Positions 33,579 through 46,639 of a DNA stretch of 64,000 bases are shown here, in pieces. Source of the stretch: Harmothoe impar (Eukaryota; Annelida; Polychaeta; Phyllodocida; Polynoidae). The stretch covers positions 42,470,281 to 42,534,280 of the forward strand of contig OX381718.1 in the NCBI GenBank assembly GCA_947462335.1. Reading direction: 5' to 3'. Numbering within the stretch: position 1 is the first letter of the stretch; the number at the start of each line of letters is the position of its first letter. Below the pieces are notes generated by a model. It saw only the letters and a program-made list of their open reading frames with translations, was not told the DNA's origin and ran no database searches. The position numbers and the translations under genes are program-made.

Positions 33579-33860
33579 ACCCTTATGGGCCCAGAACTAT
33601 TTGATGAAAGTCAGTATTTTACATTTTATTATTTAGATTGGGTCACCATTAAATAAGAAATGAAATTTTTCAGAATGCCCCTTCCATTACTGATTTACTC
33701 CATAACATTTTAGACTGGGTTACCATGGCAACCAGAAACATTCTTTCAGAGACATCCAATAATATGTAAAAATGTCCTTTTAGGATTCCAAATAAAGGCA
33801 TTTCTATCAAAAATAGATATGTTGTCAACTCCACAATTGGATTTCTGAGGAAAAAACATT
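33579..33860. mobile_element. piggyBac-like element end (partial)
   Basis: AACCCTTATGGGCCCAGAAC at 33579 followed by ATTTGATGAAAGT and, later, GGTTACCATGGCAACCAGAA matches the reverse complement of the right end of 51833-52538 in order. The other terminus was not found. Confidence 0.55.
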
Positions 33861-34219
33861 TTAAAATGTTTTCACCATCTTGCTTGACTGTGTTGTAAGA
33901 AAGCCCATGCTAAACAGGTGAAGCTAATTGGCACTAGCAGCTTGAAAATGGGTGATGCTATTGAGCATCATTTTGAAAAATACAAAGATGTCTGTTCCTG
34001 GAAGATAAAATATTCTGATTGTCATATTCTTTTAACAGGTTAAAGATTAGATGACTTTCTTTCAGCCCAAATTATAAAACATCCATATTTTACCCTCCCC
34101 ATGGGGGATTTGGGCCTTATATGATGAGGAATGCCCTGTATTTTTGTAGTAATAGCAGTGTAGGATCCCCATAGTCAAGGTTTTGGGTGAAATTCTGGAT
34201 CAGGAGTGAATTAGTAATA

Positions 34220-34407
34220 TTGTAGTGGCTTGAATAAGCACAGGGGTCTCAAATAAGCACAGGTCCTGTGTAAGCAAAGGGTAAATGATGGTTTTGAAAT
34301 GAAGGTAAGTTTAATCTTAAATAAACACAGGTCTCGTATAAGCACAGTGTAAATTGTATCATCAAAATTTATAAGCAGGGGTGTCCTTATTCAAGCCACT
34401 ATCGTAG
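34220..34407. mobile_element. ~190-bp MITE with TTGTAGTGGCTTGAATAAGC ends
   Basis: TAGTGGCTTGAATAAGCACA at about 34222 is inverted at about 34387-34404 (TCCTTATTCAAGCCACTA). AATAAGCACAGGTC words recur inside. The style resembles the MITE at 1561-1784, whose interior also repeats TATAAGCC. Confidence 0.65.
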
Positions 34408-35859
34408 ATCACACAGGATAGTCTTTTGAACACAATTAGATATCATGAGTGCAAAAGAGAATGGGTAGGCAACCAGGCCACAGTATAGAATATTGGATGG
34501 GTAATGAGATACTTGAAATGAGCTTCTACTACAAAATGACCAGATCTTTGGTAGGGCTATTGTAGTCAGACAAAGGTCTCTCACTGTACACCAAATGTGG
34601 CTTCCAGTGAGACCAGTGCCCAACTAACTGACCGGAAGCCCAGTATGTGGCAGGGACAAATTCCAATCCAGCTTCTTACAAAAAGGCCGCTTTTTAGCTA
34701 TGTCAGCCCAGAGTATAAAGCCTCCTTTGCAGTGATAGTATAGAGCGCCAGTACATTATCAATTCAAATGTTCAGGTTTGCTCACTAGAGGAAAGTATGA
34801 TTCCATGCATACTTGTAATCCCCATTGCCTGCTACATACTGTTTGGTGATCAGTAACCTTTGCATCATGTATACCAACAGGTATTTAGGGTCTGTTTCTG
34901 GGGGAAAGGGACATCAAATCTCTATATGGCCCATTTCCCGTGCTTGAAGCTAGGCACAGAATGTTTTTGAATTTTGTTCCAAGGCTATTGAGACCATTCT
35001 ACATGCTTGTTGCTAGGCACAGAATGTTTAAATGTCATGGAAGGGCAACATATTGATTCAAACAAATAATGAAAGGTATCACTGGTGTCCTTGGGTTTGC
35101 ATACTGGGGTTAGGTGTATCTAAAGCTCGATAAGGACCATTTTGCAGGCTCGTTGCTAGGCACAGTATGTTTTTGAATGTTGTTGCTAGGCTGTTAATGC
35201 CATTCTAATGCTGGTTGCTAGGCACAGAATGTTTTTGAATGTCATAGATAGGCAACATATTGATTCAAAAGAAATGTAATAAGTATCATGGGTATCCTTG
35301 GGTCTGCATACTCGGATAAGCTGTATCTAAAGCTCTCTTAGGCCTATTCCACGTCCTTGTTGCTAGGCATGGAATTTTTGTCAAATGTGGTTGCTAGGCA
35401 ATATATCAACTCATGTACAATTAAGAACATACCATCACAATTAAGAATAACACCAGTGCCATCCTTGAGGACAGTTTACTGAGGTAATTGCATCATTTTA
35501 TATGCATCCATATCATTGTGGCATGAAACAAATTGAATAATGAACTCCCCATGAAATTTTGATGTCCTATGTGCCTACCGTCCTTTTAAAAGGACGGTCC
35601 ATAAATCAGAGGCCATGAGCGCAAATTTCCCAATTTTGCTAAAAATGCCCAAAATACATCAATTTAACACAGGAAAAGAAATTTTGTTATAAAAAGAGCA
35701 CTATTTCCCTCCTTAGGCATATCTGGGATAAGTGGCATTTACTCAAATTGAATATGCTGTGTTCCTATTCACTTGACGTAAATGCAAATATCCAGGCTGT
35801 GATAAGCATGTGGAGCAGCATACAGCCTATCAGCCCATTCTTGGGTCATGCAGGGGTCA

Positions 35860-36265
35860 GCCTTTGTCTCCTCCAGGTGGTATCCGGCTTACTCCAGGGG
35901 CCGAGGCATTGTTGAACCAGGCAGATCAGCATGGCACTCTGGGTCCCGATCTAACCCCTCAATGTCCAGAATCCCCCAGGGTCAGGGGCATTGTTGAGCC
36001 CGGCGGATCAGGATGTGCACTTATTCCACCTCTCATTCTGGGACAGAATGGCAAGTCTTGTAAACACCACTATGACCTTGAACCTTTGCTGGGTCTGACC
36101 AATCCCGGTTCTTAGCTTGGAACCCGCGAACAGGATTATACATTCTGGTTCCTGTTCACTGGTTCCGAGTTACAAGGAATGATTTCCAAAACCCATCATG
36201 ATTCAAGAGAAAATCATTGTGGTAGTAGCTAGAGCCTTCCTGTGGAAGGCTTTGGGAACGAGAGT
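35860..36265. mobile_element. Degraded copy of hairpin MITE of 15.6-16.0 kb
   Basis: Shares TTGGAACCCGCGAACAGGA, ATTCTGGTTCCTGTTC, GAGCCTTCC and GGAAGGCTTTGGGAACGAGA with 15585-15998. The left arm has diverged. An open frame across it is a by-product. Confidence 0.6.
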
Positions 36266-38089
36266 CGCCAGCACGTCACTCTAGACACCTTCCAGCCCCT
36301 CAATGGCCTATTGGTTCCCTCCCACTAAACTCTGGCCTATCTACTATTCTACAGCACCCATATCTCTGCCACCAACTTCCAGGTCACCTATGTGAACAGA
36401 CTATGGACTATTCTTATATCACATCTATGGAAGGGATATTTCCAGATTTCAGGCGAATGAACTGCCCCATTGGGCCAATTTCGGTGGACCAATGCAATTG
36501 CCCGATGCTGTGGGGTGAAGGTCTGTACCTTGCGTCACCAGGAAAATGGGGAGAACCATGAGTTCTTATTAGGAAAATGAGTATTAAGTAGATCTACATG
36601 TTAAAACTAGACGAAAGGTTGAATCCGGGAAAAAACACTGGAATTTTCAAATCGGTTTTGTACACCACAAAGACAACAGAAAAATAACACGGGATACTCA
36701 CAGGAGAGAGAGAATATCTACAAACAAAATTGCAACCAAGCTAAATCTGACAGGATCTATTTGTGCTTTCTTGGCTTCCCTGAAGTCCATCAAGATTCCA
36801 AAGTAACCAGTCTCCGGTTCTCAAGGGAAGTGTCAGACTCTTGATTGAGTGCATCAATAGAGGTTAGTGTGTTATTGCGATGCCAGTCTTACCTTAGATT
36901 TGGAAAAACAACCCCTGGTCCAAGCAATTTCCTCCTCTCAACATAGACTCAAGTCTTTTTGAATCTAATAATCTCTTTCGTTGGATGGTATGACAATGGT
37001 AAAACTTAGATCTATGAGAATAATCGCATGATTACCAAAAGTCAGTTTTCTTTAAAACACAGACTTTTGGAAATGTTACCCTCAAAATGAATGAGGGTGG
37101 CTCAGTAGCCCTACTTCTACTTTTTAACTAAAATGTGGCAAGTATGAACCCCACCTTCATGTCCTCTGCTGATTATTTTAGATGTGAAGAAAACACAAAG
37201 GATAGGCCTATTTCTGCTGTAAATTTGGGACATGCCTTTACCTAGATCCTGAACCTTCTATTGTTTGTTGTAACATGTAGGGGTGTTGTAGCAGGGGTAT
37301 TGTGTGGAAGAGCTTTCAGTTCTGTAAGAAAGAATGAGACCTGTTCGAAGGTGTGACTGACCATTAGCAGTTTATTAGGTGAAGCTTATAATTATTGGTC
37401 CTTGGTAAATTTATAGGTGATTGAGAACCAAAATGGGTTCAGTGTTGACAGAAGGTTACCATAGTCACAGATGAGGTCCGGCATGGATAAAACGGCTTTC
37501 CTATTAATTCAAGAGTTATGTTCTGGGTAATTCACTCCTGGCATCAATCCAGACCACCAACAAAATAAATAGGATTTCTTTTACATCAGGTGCCCCATAA
37601 TATTCACTGTCAAGGGGTTTGGTGTGGCTGGGGCTGGGGTTAGTCTATCAGTGACACTGACAGGACAGTGTTGACGTAGGTTAGTAGGTGTCAGACAGGG
37701 GTTGATCGTCCACTGAATGGGTGACAGCCTCCCTCCATGTCCAGGGCTGTCAAAAAAAGCTTTCTCATCACTGAGCCTTGAAATCTATGATAGGGGCGTT
37801 TTTTAAATTTCATTATTTTTTCCACTGACACCAAATGGTAAATGGAAATATAATTATGTACCTTCAATAATAAATTCCACACTTTGGTAGTCAATATGTT
37901 TCTGTTCTTTAAAAGTTGTGGAAACATAATTGTTGTTCTATTCCACTCCATCTATGGGGGTATATGCCAATATTTGCATATTTCTATCATGTTTTTCATT
38001 AAGAATTGTGCACAAAAAAAAACACAAAAAAGGCTAAAGAGCTAACTTCTATGACACGCCAGGTGATGACCTTAATTTGCGTGCCCTTA
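36266..38089. other. Intergenic with repeat remnants, no gene
   Basis: 36825-36880 holds a copy of the segment shared with 29.5 and 58.5 kb. 37580-37750 resembles 29820-29930. No supported coding region. Confidence 0.4.
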
Positions 38090-38389
38090 AGGTAAGGTAT
38101 TGTAGTATTAGTGCAATAGATAGTGCATAAACATTGGCACTTCCGGCGGAAAGCATGAAAATCGGCTCATAGGGCCTTCTCAATGTGCTGAATCCATTTC
38201 TAAGTGGAAACATCATTTTTGAAAATTGTTTCTACTTGAAAAAATTGATTTGAAATAATAAAGTAGAAAATGATTTTTTTAAATCAAATTAAAATTGCCA
38301 TGATTCTAACAGAACAGGAAAGGGTGTCCACACACTTAAAATTACTGCTATCCACCTAAGTTAATCATATATATAGTCAAAATTAGCAA

Positions 38390-39290
38390 TGACTCTGTTT
38401 CTGACTCTCTTTCTGAATGGAGTCAGGGCCTGACTCCCTTTAATAAGGGAGCTATTTGACTCCCTAATGTGTGCCCTAGTTTTGCCTCCAAACTGCATCC
38501 AAAATAACTGCTTCCCACCCATATGAATCATATAGAGTATAAATTATCAATGACTCTCTTTTTGACTCTCTTTCTGAATGGAGTCAGTGCCTGACTCCTT
38601 TTAGAAATGGAGCTATGTGACTATATACCTTATGCAAGCCCTGGTTTTGCCTCCAAACTGCATCCAAAATTACTGCTTCCCACACATAGGAATCATATAG
38701 AGTATAAATTATCAATGACTCTCTTCTGACTCTCTTTCCAAATGGAGTCAGTGCCTGACTCCCTTTAGGAAGGGAGCTATGTGACTACCTTATGCAAGCC
38801 CTGGTTTTGTCTTCAATCTGCATCCAAAATTACTGCTACCCACCAATGGTAATTATATAAAAGTTTAGATTATTTCTGACTCTCTTTCTGACTCTCTTTC
38901 TGGTGGAGTCAATGCCTGACTCCCCTTAGATAAGGCGCTATGTGAATCCCTTATGTGAGCACTGTATTTGACTCCAAAACGTATCCAGAATGCCTCCAAA
39001 ATTACTGCTACCATATAGAATGATATTATAATTATGAAGAGAAAAGGAAGGGAGTCAGAAAGGTTTAGGTCTTGCTTTCAGAATGACTCTCTTTGTTACG
39101 GAAAGAGAGTTGGCACTTTTAAAAGAGAGTTACTGTGACTCCCTTAAGGGAGTCCACATTTAGCTTCCATAATGACTCCCTTTTAGTGATTCCCTTATGT
39201 AAAGGAGTCAAATTCATTTTTGACTCTCTTTGAAAGTGAGTCTAGCTTATATTTCGCTCCCTTTATGAAGGGAGTAATACATCTTTCACA
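38390..39290 (+). repeat. Tandem ~165-bp units of GGGAGTC-type sequence
   Basis: Units at about 38390, 38545, 38710 and 38870 share ATGACTCTCTTTCTGACTCT, GGAGTCAGTGCCTGACTCC, TTTTGCCTCCAAACTGCATC then CAAAATTACTGCT. After 39040 the units break down into palindromic GGGAGTCA words. Confidence 0.75.
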
Positions 39291-39559
39291 TAGGCAATGT
39301 GCAGTGCCAGTCGCCCTTGCTCTATATTGTAGCTGTTGGCTATTCTAAAATAGGCATCGGCTATGAAAAACTCCAGATTCGAAAATAGGTTGTTCAGAAA
39401 TTACATTTCATTCATTCTGACATACGGCTCGTAATCATACAGTCGGATAGTAACAATCAAATATGCTTCTGAACACCAGTGGTCATATGAACATACAGGA
39501 GGTATACGCTCACGGTCTAGTATATAATTCCCGAGATCCAAGGCTCTCTTCCACCTTGG

Positions 39560-40090
39560 TCGACTCCATCTGGACCAGACTCCACAGAGGGAGTTCTGGA
39601 CCCGGAGTTATTCACCAGTGCGTCTATCTCCTCTAGTTCCCCCAGAGGGTGGAACAGAGAAAGACGCAGGGTGACCAAGTTGGAAGCAGCAGCAGGACTA
39701 GGCCAAAAAGGTACAACAGAGTTCGGGGAAGCTCTGTTGTGGAGCAGCCAAGCTGGCCGAAGTGCACAGCAAGACTGGGTCCTCGATTAGCAGAACCTCA
39801 GGCCTTATATACTGATCCTTATGTAATTCTCTCCATTACTCGTAAACACTTGAGTTCCCGAGGAACTCCGGGTAACCACGCACCGGTGCATCCGGACCGA
39901 CACGGTACCCGAGATACGTCGGGTGACACGTGGCGGTCTCGGCTCAATGCACATTACCAGGTCGCGCTCCACCAATCCTCAGGTGCAGGCTTATGTAACC
40001 ACATACCCGGCACTAGACAGGAGTGCGGCCTGGATACACGGCAACACACATACTCAATATAACCCAAACTGGTTCTATAGAAATAGTACA
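39560..40090 (+). other. CpG-richer insertion of unknown type
   Basis: More CpG than its surroundings, with overlapping open frames of 135-137 codons that show no known motif. A TATATAA word near 39521 precedes it. It could be a solo LTR or other retroelement piece, but no TG...CA ends with a duplication could be identified. Confidence 0.3.
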
Positions 40091-41533
40091 GCGGCGTCCC
40101 ATTACAATATGATAGATATAATGGCTGTTATCAGAGCTCATCTTTCCACATTATATTGCTATAAAATTATAGTGAACCCCAAATTCGCTTTGGGGCCATC
40201 CATTAATTACATAAGAAGCAAAGGGGGCTGGGGGGTCAAGCCAAATGCATACAGATGCGTACAGGGGGTGGGAGAGGGTCATTGTTCTTCTGTCCATTTT
40301 TCTGTCCATTATGGGGCCAAAATTTGCTAAATATTGCAGGGGAGCACACCCCTTACATGCCCTTACAGAACTGATCAAACAAGGCCTACACACTTGTGCA
40401 TTTGAATACATTCTACATATCTTTTTTTTACAATTAGGCAAGATTATTATATTTAGAAAAGCTGGGAGTCCATCAAACACCAAAAGACCTGGTAACATAA
40501 GAGACCTTTCCAGAGGCATAGAGGCAAATCTTCATGGGGGGGGGGCACCTCAACTGGCTTTAAACATTGGATAGTATATATAGTATGATGGTGCACAAAC
40601 ACGCTTGTATTGGAATTGTATGAAAAATACATTTTGAGCTGCCTTTAGATCTAATTTGGGGCCAAAGTCACTCTATCAAAAGAGAGAAAATCTACTTTTT
40701 TCCCCAAAAGTTCAGGACAGGACCCCATCCCCACTGAACCCGCCCCTGCTGGTCCCATATGTATAGGCTATGATAGAAAATATAGCACACACATATTGTA
40801 CAACCTTTTACTATGTAGGGGGAGGCCATGTTTGGACACCCTACGTCAGAGGGGGGGGGGGGGGAGGGGGGGTTCCTAATGCATTTCAGAATGTACACAT
40901 GGGGGAGGGGGGTAGTCCTAATGAGTACATAGTATATATTTATATGGATGGGTAGCAATATTCTGAAGGCAGTTTGGAAGCAAAACCAGGGCTGTCATAA
41001 GGGTGTCACATAGCTCTCTTTTTAAAGGGAGTCAGGCACTGACTCCATTCAGAAAGAGAGTCAGAAAGGGAGTCATTAATAATTTGGACTCTATAAGATT
41101 TATATTGGTGGGTAGCAGTAATTCGAGAAGCAGTATGGAGGCAAAACCCAGGCTCACATAAGGGAGTTATATTGCTCTCTTTTTAAAGGGAGTCAGACCC
41201 TGACTCCATTCAAAAAGAGAGTCAGAAAGAGAGTCATTGTTAATTTGGACTCTAACTGATTAAAATGAATGAGTATCAGTGGTTTTAGGTGTGTGTACAC
41301 CCTTTCCTGTTCTGCTAGAAGCATGGCGAATTTAATGCGATTTAAAAAAACTATTTTTTACTTTTTTATTTCAAAGTCAATTTACAAGTAGAAACAATTT
41401 TCCAAAATGATGTTTCCACTTAGAAATGGATTCAGCATGTTAAAACACCCTTAGAGGCAAATTTGCATGCTTTCCGCCACAAGTGCCAATGTTGGTCAAA
41501 ATGACTGCTTTATCTATTCTACTATATAGGCTA

Positions 41534-42660
41534 GAATCTCATCTAAATGGACAGTGCTACCTTTACTCGTTTATCGGATCCTGCAACATAATAGGTTTGC
41601 ATCTTCATCGAGTTTAAACTAGATGAGTGGTGGAACCCACTAGTCGCATAAATTTACAGGTTAGGCCCTTTCTCATGAAAACTGTGCATAGCCAAAACTG
41701 GCTATGTTCTGGTCTGCCATTTTTTTCAGGGTAGGGATGGACAATTTTTTTCTTAAGGGAGTGTTCATTTATTAGTTACAGGGGGCGGGGTGGTGGGTTT
41801 GGGGGGGGGCGTAAAAATTTCCGACCCCTCCCAAGGGGGGGGGGGCATGACAAATTCTGACCCCTCTTGAGGGGGGGGGCAAAAATTTAAGCCCCTTTTT
41901 AGCAAAACAGCCTGCGCGTTACTAGAGTTCAAAGGGTGGGTGAAAATCTTTTGACGCCTTCGGCGAGGGGGGGGCTGAAAACGTTCCACACGCTTTCGTA
42001 GGGGGGGGGGGCGTAAAAAGGTTTCGCCCCTATGCGCGAAATCTCACCGCCAACCACCCCCCCCCCCCCCCCCCCGTAAATAATAAGTGAACACTCCCTG
42101 GAAATTACATATCAAATCTAAAGGTTCATAAGGAATGCAGGAACTGAAATGGAAATTTATATATCTGCAACATTCTCTTTATGAGTAATCTTTGTTTTCA
42201 TTCATGAATTTATTTGCAATATTTTGTCTAGTAATTATCTAGTGCTGAGAGAGTATCAATCCCAAAGCTGCAATGGTTTAGTGTAATTCAACTAAACAGT
42301 AATAACAGGGGTACTGCTAAATAATCTGACCCATTACTGTAGTCAAGCAGACAATATATATATATGTCCTCTTACAGGAAACAAAAAAGAAATAGACCTC
42401 TAAGCAGTTTTAGTTGAAATTAGGCCTAACACCCCTACAATCACATTTCTGATGTGATGGCAGGACACAATTAGCAGGGTGCCTTAGGTTGGTTACCATG
42501 GCAATCATTTTTACACCACACCCATTCCACTGCACAATTTTATAGATCATCACATGAATATATGTCAAAATTTATGGCTCTACTCAAAGATTTAAAAAAA
42601 GTCCATAATGGTGAGAACTGGCCGTTACATGTTGTGTGGACAGGCCCTTTTATCCCGCAG
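41534..42660. other. Intergenic; G- and C-homopolymer tracts
   Basis: Several G runs lie at 41795-42015, then a C run of over 20 at about 42053-42075. Proline-rich minus-strand translation here is compositional. 42290-42345 is an inverted relative of 29680-29740. Nothing else. Confidence 0.45.
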
Positions 42661-43349
42661 ACTAAAACTGCACTGTAAAAAATAGATGTACTTTTTACAG
42701 ATTCACTCCGTAAAATTTAACGCTGATTCACCGTTATTTGGAAGTCAATGAAGCATCGTAAATATCAGCCATTTCACAGTGGATTCTTGTTCAATGCTAA
42801 CCTGGTTTGGATTACAATGATTCAACGTAAATTCATCTTCTAATGTCAAATCCCAGAGGGAGCCACATGTAGTGGATCTTGCCATAGATAGGTGGCCTGG
42901 TTTGTTAGAGGACTTTTCCGGAGAGTGTGAGCCTTTGAAGTGGAGTATACATGTTGAAATAGTGGCAATTTTCAAGTAATCTATATGTTTGACAATTTAA
43001 CAATTCAATCCTGAGATAGGTTTGACAAAATACCATGATCACTTGATAATATCCAAAAGAAAGTAGCTGTCTGGATCTATACACCTATTTTGTGGTAACA
43101 TACTATGCATATATCCTCACCTCTGGAAACTCTGCCTGTATCAATCCTATAGAGTAAAACCTATTATATAGGTCAGGGCTAGTATGCAAGTCAGATCTCC
43201 AGTGTGGCATATAGGTTAAGGACAAAGTCAAAGTATGGCTTATCCGTAAGTGTTTAGATGTATACTACAGTAACTAAAGTCACCATAATCAGACTCCCTG
43301 TGAGGCTTATAGAATATTCTCTGTATATTTGAATACTCTGAATCTATCA

Positions 43350-43510
43350 ATGGTGATTCAACATAAAATTAACGGTGATTCAACGTAAAATTAAGGGAGA
43401 TTCTACGTAAAATGAACAGTGATTCTGCGTAAAATTAACGGTGACCATCACCGTTAAAAAGACGGTGAAAGTCATGTCCCAAAAGTTGCCGGTGATTCAA
43501 CGTCATTTTG
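43350..43510 (+). repeat. ~22-bp tandem repeat GTGATTCAACGTAAAATTAACG
   Basis: Five to six units of GTGATTC(A/T)(A/G)CGTAAAATTAA at 43350-43445, with related words at 42700-42735 and 42815-42835 (ATTCACCGTTA, GATTCAACGTAA). A CACTGTAAAAAATAG word at 42671 could be one end of a host element, but no partner end was found. Confidence 0.6.
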
Positions 43511-43714
43511 ACGACATTTTTTTTATGCCGAAGTGGTGGCGTAGCCACCTGGTGGTGCCGCCAGGCACCACCAGAACAAGGTATATGATGTTAGCACTTT
43601 GCCAGAAGTCAGAACGGGCGCCGTCATCTTGGATTGTGCCACCATCTTGGATTAAGGTGTCACAACACAAATTTATGCTATGTGATAACAATAATATAAA
43701 TCAACCTTTGATAG

Positions 43715-44905
43715 TTCCTGAGGTTGATTATAATCATACCTACCCCCCCTAATATGGACCCAAGGAATTCAATGGTTCTATCCATTTGTTGCTAATACAG
43801 CTGCTTGCCTAGCAACAGCTATTCTAATTGTTTATCTGCCTAGCAACACACATTTCCATGGTCCCGAAGTTGATTATAATCATACCTACCCCCCCTAATA
43901 TGGACCCAAGGAATTCAATGGTTCTATCCGTTTGTTGCTAATACAGCTGGCTGCCTAGCAACGGCTATTCTATTTGTTTATGTGCCTAGCAACACACATT
44001 TCTATGGTCCTAAGGTTGATTATAATCATACCTACCCCCCCTAATATGGACCCAAGGAATTCAATGCTTCTATCCATTTGTTGCTAATACAGCTGGTTGC
44101 TTAGCAACAACTATTCTAATTGTTTATCTGCCTAGCAACACCAATTTCCATGGTCCTGAAGTTGATTATAATCATACCTACCCCCCCTAATATGGACCCA
44201 AGGAATTCAATGGTTCTATCCGTTTGTTGCTAATACAGCTTGTTGCCTAGCAACGGCTATTCTATTTGTTTATCTGCCTAGCAACACACATTTCTATGGT
44301 CCTAAGGTTGGTTATAATCATACCTAACTAACCCCCCTTATATGGACCCAAGGAATTAATGCTTCTATCCATTTGTTGCTAATACAGCTGGTTGCCTAGC
44401 AACCGCTATTCTAATTGTTTATCTGCCTAGCAACACACATTTCCATGGTCCTGAAGTTGATTATAATCATACCTACCCCCCCTAATATGGACCCAAGGAA
44501 TTCAATGGTTCTATCGGTTTGTTGCTTTTACAGCTGGTTGCCTAGCAACGGCTATTCTATTTGTTTATCTGCCTAGCAACACACATTTCTATGGTTCTAA
44601 GGTTGATTATAATCATACCTACCCCCCCCCCCCCCCCCTAATATGGACCCAAGGAATTCAATGGTTCTATTCGTTTGTTGCTAATACAGCTGATTGCCTA
44701 GCAAAGGCTATTCTAATTGTTTATCTGCCTAGCAACGCACATCTCCATGGTCCTAAGGTTGATTTTAATCAAACCTAACCCCCTAAGATGGACCCAAGGA
44801 ATTCAATGGTTCTATTAGTTTGTTGCTAATCCAGCTGGTTGCCTAGCAACATCTACTGTAATTGTTTATCTGTCAAGCAACACACATTTCCTTACCCCTT
44901 AACAT
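43715..44905 (+). repeat. Satellite of 146-bp units with X-box palindromes
   Basis: Units begin GTTGATTATAATCATACC at 43723, 43869, 44015, 44161, 44307, 44456, 44602 and 44758: spacings 146, 146, 146, 146, 149, 146, 156. Each unit has GGACCCAAGGAATTCAATG, a site like GTTGCCTAGCAAC (perfect at 44242) and a second CTGCCTAGCAAC. A poly-C run expands the seventh unit. Confidence 0.92.
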
Positions 44906-45051
44906 GGACCCAAGGAATTCATAGGAAATGCCATATTTGAAGTAATATCATCCTTCCCCCTGATAACCCTTTCCCGGCCCTGCTTTTTTGGTGTCTTGAA
45001 TGGGTTCCCTTCAAACATACCAACCATGTAGACATTATGTTTCTTCGAATG

Positions 45052-45124
45052 CAAGAATTGCGGCTGTTGCCGCGTATAAAAATGCCTGAGGCATTTTTTT
45101 ACGCGGCAACAACTGCAATTCTTG
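45052..45124. repeat. 73-bp near-perfect hairpin
   Basis: CAAGAATTGCGGCTGTTGCC, GCGTA and AATGCC pair with GGCATT, TACGC and GGCAACAACTGCAATTCTTG around a TGA loop. It could be a tiny MITE or a foldable RNA; no evidence decides. Confidence 0.65.
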
Positions 45125-45999
45125 TTTACAGTGTGTGCATGAGAGTTATGGAAGTGAGATAAAGTAGACCTGTATCTCCTGTATAGAACCACTCCCGAGC
45201 CTCCACACAAGGAGACCACAACAGCTGCCTCCATTTGTACAGACAATCACAGCTGTCCAGGGTCTACATGGGTCTTTATCAGTGTATATAGGTGCAGGTA
45301 TGTAGAATCACTGTAGGAGCTGCACTTCTGGATTTGTGGCACTCAGCATGCTATAGAAAGATGTTAAGTTCCCTAGCAAGATTGATCAACTGAATACCCA
45401 AGCAGTGGGTGCGAGAGAAATTATCGATTAGAATATCTCAGCACTGTATATAGAACATCACAGAAACAGAACCATGTACGATACAAGTGGCTAGCTGACT
45501 GTGGGACCTGATCCCTCACATCCATGGGCTACCACCTGATCTCGATGAACCACATATATATTGGGCATGAAGCTTGTTGGTTTGTCTGTCTCTCTATGAG
45601 ATCTAATGGTGTAGGCATAGGATAAGAAAGAATCTGTCTCATCCTTGGATATGATTGCATGCGCAGCTAGTCTAGCAGAGCAATGGATTCCTCTCGCAGC
45701 CAAAGAACTTACTGTGCAGTCACCTAGACTCTAAATAAAGGATTGTCCGACTCTATTAATAGGCAAATAGATATCATAAAATGTAGGGTGGGGGGTGAGC
45801 AGAGTGCTGGTAATAATACATCTTTGTTTGATATCACTCCTTGGGACGCAGCTATCATGAATTGTATTTAACTAAATAAGGATTCCCTTTTGTTGTGGGT
45901 AGTATAAAGGGGTAATAGTGGGGGGGCAACTGTATTTCCGTGGGAATTTTGTGGTTATGGTAGTTTCTCAACTGATTTCTATAGTTTGAAAAGTGCTTA
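45125..45999. other. No recognised gene
   Basis: 45213-45250 shares CAGCTGCCTCCATTTGTACA with 30.2 kb. Nothing else supported. Confidence 0.4.
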
Positions 46000-46639
46000 A
46001 GAAGATAGGATACCGCTCCATTTTTTATTTTTACTATTTGAGCTATTTTTAGGCCAATAAAGTTAATTAGTGTAATTAGTACTTAGGGGGGGCTCCATCT
46101 CTTTAGAAAATAGAGCTATCAATTTTCTAACAATACCAACCCCCCAAAAATCAACTATAGGGAATCTTGTGGTGAGATTTATTTTTCTGTATTTCCAATG
46201 GTTGCCTAGCAACAGGCATATTTTGCTACTTATCTATAGTAACAGAGCCAAATACAGTTGCATTACAGTTGGATGGTACATGGATAATCTTGCAATGTTC
46301 TAAGGCAATTATATCATAACATGTACATCTATATATGTATTGGTCCATATATTGCCTAGCAACAGACATACTTTGTTACTTTTGCATAGCAACAGTACCT
46401 CTAACTGTAGATGTCCAGAATGAAGTTATTTCTAGCATCTTGTTCATTCATGCTAAGGTACGTTCTAGATACATTCTATATACATTAGCCCGGTTATTGC
46501 CTAGCAACAAGCATGTATTCTTTACCCTCGTGACCTCGTAATTTGCAACAGCAACTTGTAATAGCACTTGGATTTTAGCCGCCCTGCCTTTAGGCACCCT
46601 GATTACTGGCCCCCTGCCTTCAGGCCCTCCACTACAATC

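Larger units (their letters stand above)
32320..35740. mobile_element. Large fold-back element I with X-box-like words
   Basis: Left arm 32320-33520 is inverted in 34900-35740 (e.g. ATAGGCACATAGGACATCAA then AATTTCATGGGGAGTTCATT against 35530-35575). Both arms carry repeated TGCCTAGCAAC/GTTGCTAGGCA words and the palindrome CGTCCTTTTAAAAGGACG (32345, 32708, 35579). The 1.4-kb spacer holds a piggyBac-like end and a MITE. No gene. Confidence 0.75.
38090..41533. mobile_element. Large fold-back element II
   Basis: 38120-38340 (CATTGGCACTTCCGGCGGAA then AGCATG; TGCTGAATCCATTTCTAAGT) is inverted at 41285-41500. Next to each arm is a block of GACTCCCTTT/AGGGAGTCA repeats (38390-39290, 40980-41260). 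The inner 39300-40960 is unrelated, including a GC-richer insertion. No gene supported. Confidence 0.7.

Noticed and set aside
39649..40574. Overlapping frames of 109-137 codons on both strands
   Set aside because: Three overlapping frames, none with known motifs or splice structure; more likely due to higher G+C of an inserted element.
43715..44905. CRISPR array
   Set aside because: Repeats are contiguous 146-bp satellite units without unique spacers, in eukaryotic DNA.
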